In this document: positions 5,783 through 7,942 of the stretch, piece after piece | How the letters are laid out: every line of letters begins with the position of its first letter | Numbering within the stretch: the stretch's first letter is position 1 | Notes under the pieces: generated by a model | What the model saw: the letters and a program-made list of their open reading frames with translations, nothing else | What the model was told of the DNA's origin: nothing | Database searches by the model: none | Position numbers and translations under genes: made by a program | Source: Nitrospirota bacterium | Lineage (GTDB): Bacteria; Nitrospirota; CAKKRA01; 9FT-COMBO-42-15 | Length of the DNA stretch: 7,942 bases | Assembly: GCA_016195585.1 (NCBI GenBank) | Contig: JACPZJ010000053.1 | Span: 1-7,942 of the forward strand | Reading direction: 5' to 3'

Positions 5783-6997
5783 TCAGGGTGTCCTTTTTGA
5801 AACAACACATATCAGACTCCCCTTATTCAGCCTGATATTAACCTCGTCTCCCTCTTTTACCTCGCCTGCCTCTTTTATAATCTTCATATCAGGTATCTTC
5901 ATTGCTATGCTGTAGCCCCTGCTAAGGGTTGCAAGCGGAGAGAGGGCATTCAGCTTGCCTGCCGCTGCTTCCGCCTGTTTCTTAAGCCCGTCCAGATAAC
6001 GGCTTATTCTTCCTGATAGCCTTATGCTTAAATCGTCTATCCTCTGGATATACTCATTTATCCTTGTGGCCGGGTCTTTCATTGCCCTTATCTCCTCACG
6101 AAGGGCAGACCGCTTTGCATCAAATAGTGTCTTTATTCCATTCTTAAGCCTTGAGGAAAGATGGCTCATGCTCTCCATGAGGTCTATCTTGTTTTTTACC
6201 ACAAGCTCAGCGGCAGCAGATGGCGTTGGCGCGCGAAGGTCGGCAACAAAATCAGCAATGGTAAAGTCTATCTCATGGCCGACAGCAGATATCACAGGTA
6301 TCCTTGAGTTGTATATTGCCCTCGCAACAACCTCCTCATTAAATGCCCAGAGGTCTTCAAGAGAGCCGCCGCCGCGGCCGACTATCAAGACATCAATATC
6401 CTTAAACTCGTTCATCTCTGCAATTGCCTTTGCTATCTCAGCGCCTGCGCCCTCGCCCTGAACAGGCACAGGGTTTATTATTATATGCACATTGGCAAAT
6501 CTGCGGTTGATTATATTCAGCATATCCCTGATTGCAGCGCCTGTCAAAGAGGTAATAATCCCGATTTTTCCCGGCAGCAAAGGAATCGGCCTCTTTCTTT
6601 CCGGATCAAATAATCCCTCTTTTGCAAGCTTCTCCTTTAACTGCTCAAAGGCAAGCTGGAGCGCGCCGATGCCCCGCGGCTCCACAAGGTCTATTACAAT
6701 CTGATACTCTCCCCTCGGCTCATAGACAGTCAGTCTTCCATGACAGATAATATGAATACCGTCCTTTAATTCAAATTTTATATTCCTTGCAGAGGATTTA
6801 AAAAGAACTGCCTTTATCTGGCTTGCCTCATCCTTTAAGGTAAGATAACTGTGGCCTGAGGCGGGTATGCGCAGGTTTGATATCTCCCCTTCTATCCATA
6901 TATCATAAAATGATTCTTCAAGATCAGACTTAATAAGGCTGGTAAGATCGCTTACAGTGAGTATCCTTCGCTGGGGCAGGTCTAAAGATATTTGCAT
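5783..6997 (-). CDS. xseA: Exodeoxyribonuclease VII large subunit
   Basis: XseA is the catalytic subunit of exonuclease VII, which cuts single-stranded DNA bidirectionally with several XseB subunits in repair and recombination. The 404-residue product has an N-terminal OB-fold DNA-binding domain (about 12-106, with IWIEGEISNLR at 33-43 and GHSYLTLKD at 48-56) and a catalytic core (about 120-345). Core motifs are D158 after GAAIR, GRGGGSLEDLWAFNEE at 207-222, and SAVGHEIDFTIADF at 237-250, followed by APTPSAAAE. Residues D158, R208, H241 and D244 line up with the E. coli catalytic residues D155, R205, H238 and D241. A coiled-coil-rich segment (268-345) and the C-terminal LSPLATLSRGY (352-362) complete the protein. 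It is shorter than the 456 residues of E. coli, mostly in the helical region. The ATG follows the ymdB stop with no gap and has AAAGGG at 7005-7010. xseB is not downstream but near the window's other end. Confidence 0.97.
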   Translation of the reverse strand: MQISLDLPQRRILTVSDLTSLIKSDLEESFYDIWIEGEISNLRIPASGHSYLTLKDEASQIKAVLFKSSARNIKFELKDGIHIICHGRLTVYEPRGEYQIVIDLVEPRGIGALQLAFEQLKEKLAKEGLFDPERKRPIPLLPGKIGIITSLTGAAIRDMLNIINRRFANVHIIINPVPVQGEGAGAEIAKAIAEMNEFKDIDVLIVGRGGGSLEDLWAFNEEVVARAIYNSRIPVISAVGHEIDFTIADFVADLRAPTPSAAAELVVKNKIDLMESMSHLSSRLKNGIKTLFDAKRSALREEIRAMKDPATRINEYIQRIDDLSIRLSGRISRYLDGLKKQAEAAAGKLNALSPLATLSRGYSIAMKIPDMKIIKEAGEVKEGDEVNIRLNKGSLICVVSKRTP

Positions 6998-7786
6998 CTA
7001 AATACCCTTTTTGTCTTTTATTGAAATCCTCTCAATTGCCTTTGCCCTGCCTGTTGAGGTATCAATATCAAGAAAAACAGCAGAGAGTACGGCCGGGCCT
7101 TTGGCCATATCAAATCTCTTTGGCATCTGGGTCAGAAATTTCTCAATGGCTGATTCCTTTTTTATCCCGATTACAGAATTTGACGGGCCTGTCATGCCCA
7201 CATCAGTAATATATGCTGTGCCTGCTGGAAGTATCTCTTCATCTGCTGTCTGGACATGCGTATGGGTGCCGATAACAGCGGCCACCTCGCCGTCAAGGTG
7301 CCAGCCCATGGCAATCTTCTCTGATGTGGCCTCTGCATGGAAGTCTAATATAATTGTCTTTGTTTCTTTTTTTATCTCAGATATAAGTTTCTTAGCGGTC
7401 CTGAATGGGCACTCAAGGGTATTCATAAATACCCTGCCTGAGAGATTCAGTATGCCGACCTTATCAACACCGCTGCCAATAACCACCCAGCCAAACCCCG
7501 GCACCCCGTCAGGATAATTTGCAGGCCTCAGCAGCCTCGGCTCCCTGCTGAGATAATCCATTATCTCCTTCTTATCCCAGATATGATTCCCAGAGGTGAG
7601 GACATGAATGCCCTTCTCCAGCATCTCCTCTGCTATCTTGGGTGTAATGCCAAAACCGCCGGCGGCATTTTCACAATTGGCAATGATCAGATCAGCCCTG
7701 TATTCGTCAGAAAGGCCGGCAAGCTGTTCCAAAAGGAATCTCCTGCCTGCCTCTCCGACTATATCTCCAATAAAAAGAACCCGCAC
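6998..7786 (-). CDS. ymdB: YmdB-family (TIGR00282) metallophosphoesterase
   Basis: YmdB proteins are binuclear-metal phosphodiesterases that hydrolyse 2',3'-cyclic nucleotides in vitro and affect motility and biofilm decisions in Bacillus subtilis. This protein has 262 residues if begun at the GTG at 7784-7786. Its metal ligands then fall at D8, E39, N40, N67, H150, H175 and H177, the same numbering as in B. subtilis YmdB, in motifs FIGDIVG, NCENAAGGFGI, TSGNHIWD, DFHAEATSE and GTHTHVQTAD. The usual family N-terminus M-R-(I/V)-LFIGD supports this start, as does an AAAGGGA ribosome binding site (7792-7798). The upstream in-frame ATG (7802-7804) would add six residues and has no ribosome binding site. 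ymdB follows rny, an order conserved in many phyla, and abuts xseA. It is intact and cytoplasmic, with no signal peptide. Confidence 0.93.
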   Translation of the reverse strand: MRVLFIGDIVGEAGRRFLLEQLAGLSDEYRADLIIANCENAAGGFGITPKIAEEMLEKGIHVLTSGNHIWDKKEIMDYLSREPRLLRPANYPDGVPGFGWVVIGSGVDKVGILNLSGRVFMNTLECPFRTAKKLISEIKKETKTIILDFHAEATSEKIAMGWHLDGEVAAVIGTHTHVQTADEEILPAGTAYITDVGMTGPSNSVIGIKKESAIEKFLTQMPKRFDMAKGPAVLSAVFLDIDTSTGRAKAIERISIKDKKGI

Positions 7787-7791
7787 TATTA

Positions 7792-7798
7792 TCCCTTT
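7792..7798 (-). promoter_or_regulatory. Ribosome binding site fixing the ymdB start
   Basis: AAAGGGA on the minus strand lies five bases upstream of the GTG at 7784-7786. It also falls inside the six codons that a start at the upstream ATG (7802-7804) would add. A functional site here implies the GTG start and a 262-residue protein. Confidence 0.6.
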
Positions 7799-7828
7799 CT
7801 GCATGTATGCTGTAATATCTCATAGACC

Positions 7829-7891
7829 TGTAGGGACAGACCTAAGTGTATGCCCTCATAATAAGGGCGAACACATGGGTTCGCCCCTACA
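7829..7891. repeat. 63-bp imperfect palindrome (REP/MITE-like) between rny and ymdB
   Basis: The element begins and ends with perfect 7-base inverted ends, TGTAGGG (7829-7835) and CCCTACA (7885-7891). It is self-complementary along its whole length: about 23 of 31 positions pair around the centre, and several mismatches would be G-U pairs in RNA. An independent 8-base hairpin, GGGCGAAC (7865-7872) with GTTCGCCC (7879-7886), is nested in one half. It starts 11 bases after the rny stop codon. GGGGCGAACC/GGTTCGCCCC-type palindromes are, as I recall, dispersed intergenic repeats in several delta-proteobacterial and Nitrospirota genomes. Only one copy is seen here. It could act as an mRNA-stabilising or attenuating hairpin between rny and ymdB; a U-run after one arm is weak. 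Confidence 0.65.
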
Positions 7892-7902
7892 AAAATTATC
7901 TA

Positions 7903-7942
7903 CTATTTTGCAAACTCCACATATCTGCTCTCCCTGATCACC
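7903..7942 (-). CDS. rny: C-terminus of ribonuclease Y, cut by window edge
   Basis: The minus-strand frame from 7941 to the TAG at 7903-7905 encodes VIRESRYVEFAK. RNase Y proteins end in VTVIRE(T/S)RAVEYAK, so this 12-residue tail is diagnostic even though short. RNase Y is a membrane-anchored KH/HD-domain endoribonuclease that initiates mRNA decay. The next gene, ymdB, is its classic neighbour, which strengthens the call. The catalytic HD domain lies beyond the window. Confidence 0.85.
   Translation of the reverse strand, partial: VIRESRYVEFAK

Noticed and set aside
5512..7937. Several plus-strand open frames of 60-170 codons opposite xseA, ymdB and the ATPase remnant
   Set aside because: They are antisense shadows of strongly recognised minus-strand genes, lack ribosome binding sites and give low-complexity Ser/Pro/Ile-rich translations with no family signature.
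1..7942. CRISPR array, tRNA or rRNA genes, transposase or integrase
   Set aside because: I saw no regularly spaced repeats, no cloverleaf-like segments and no recombinase motifs on either strand.

Overview
The window is a densely packed stretch in which every supported gene lies on the minus strand, so reading order runs from position 7942 down to 1. The organism is probably a Gram-negative-type bacterium outside the Gammaproteobacteria. RNase Y next to YmdB argues against enterobacteria. Frequent AGA/AGG and ATA codons, the moderate GC content and the REP-like palindrome resemble Nitrospirota or deltaproteobacterial-type genomes. This taxonomic guess is inference from gene order and composition only.

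Upstream block (7942-5783). The last 12 codons of rny (RNase Y) are followed by a 63-bp imperfect palindrome. Then come ymdB, a metallophosphoesterase of the TIGR00282 type whose best start is a GTG at 7786, and xseA, the large subunit of exonuclease VII. ymdB and xseA abut directly (stop codon, then ATG). The catalytic residues of both proteins are intact.

Membrane island (5754-488). A probable sigma-70 promoter and an FNR/CRP-like palindrome sit just after xseA. Next are a 5'-truncated remnant of a P-type proton ATPase (C-terminal membrane part only), a PsiE-family membrane protein, a full-length MgtA-type (P3B) P-type ATPase, a short DedA protein that appears to lack about 40 internal residues, and a DedA-PAP2 fusion protein. 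The genes are 11-22 bases apart and look co-transcribed. All products are integral membrane proteins. Their themes are cation transport, membrane-potential homeostasis and polyprenyl-phosphate recycling.

Downstream block (487-1). A non-coding gap with a weak terminator-like structure and a good extended -10 promoter precedes xseB, the small subunit of exonuclease VII. The first ten or eleven codons of what is probably a polyprenyl (farnesyl/geranylgeranyl) diphosphate synthase follow. The two exonuclease VII subunit genes are therefore split by about 5.5 kb of membrane genes, each side with its own promoter. No RNA genes, CRISPR arrays, transposases or integrases were seen. I see no clearly new multi-gene system. 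The points most worth a second look are the DedA-PAP2 fusion, the internally shortened DedA, the ATPase remnant, the regulatory patch after xseA and the palindrome after rny.
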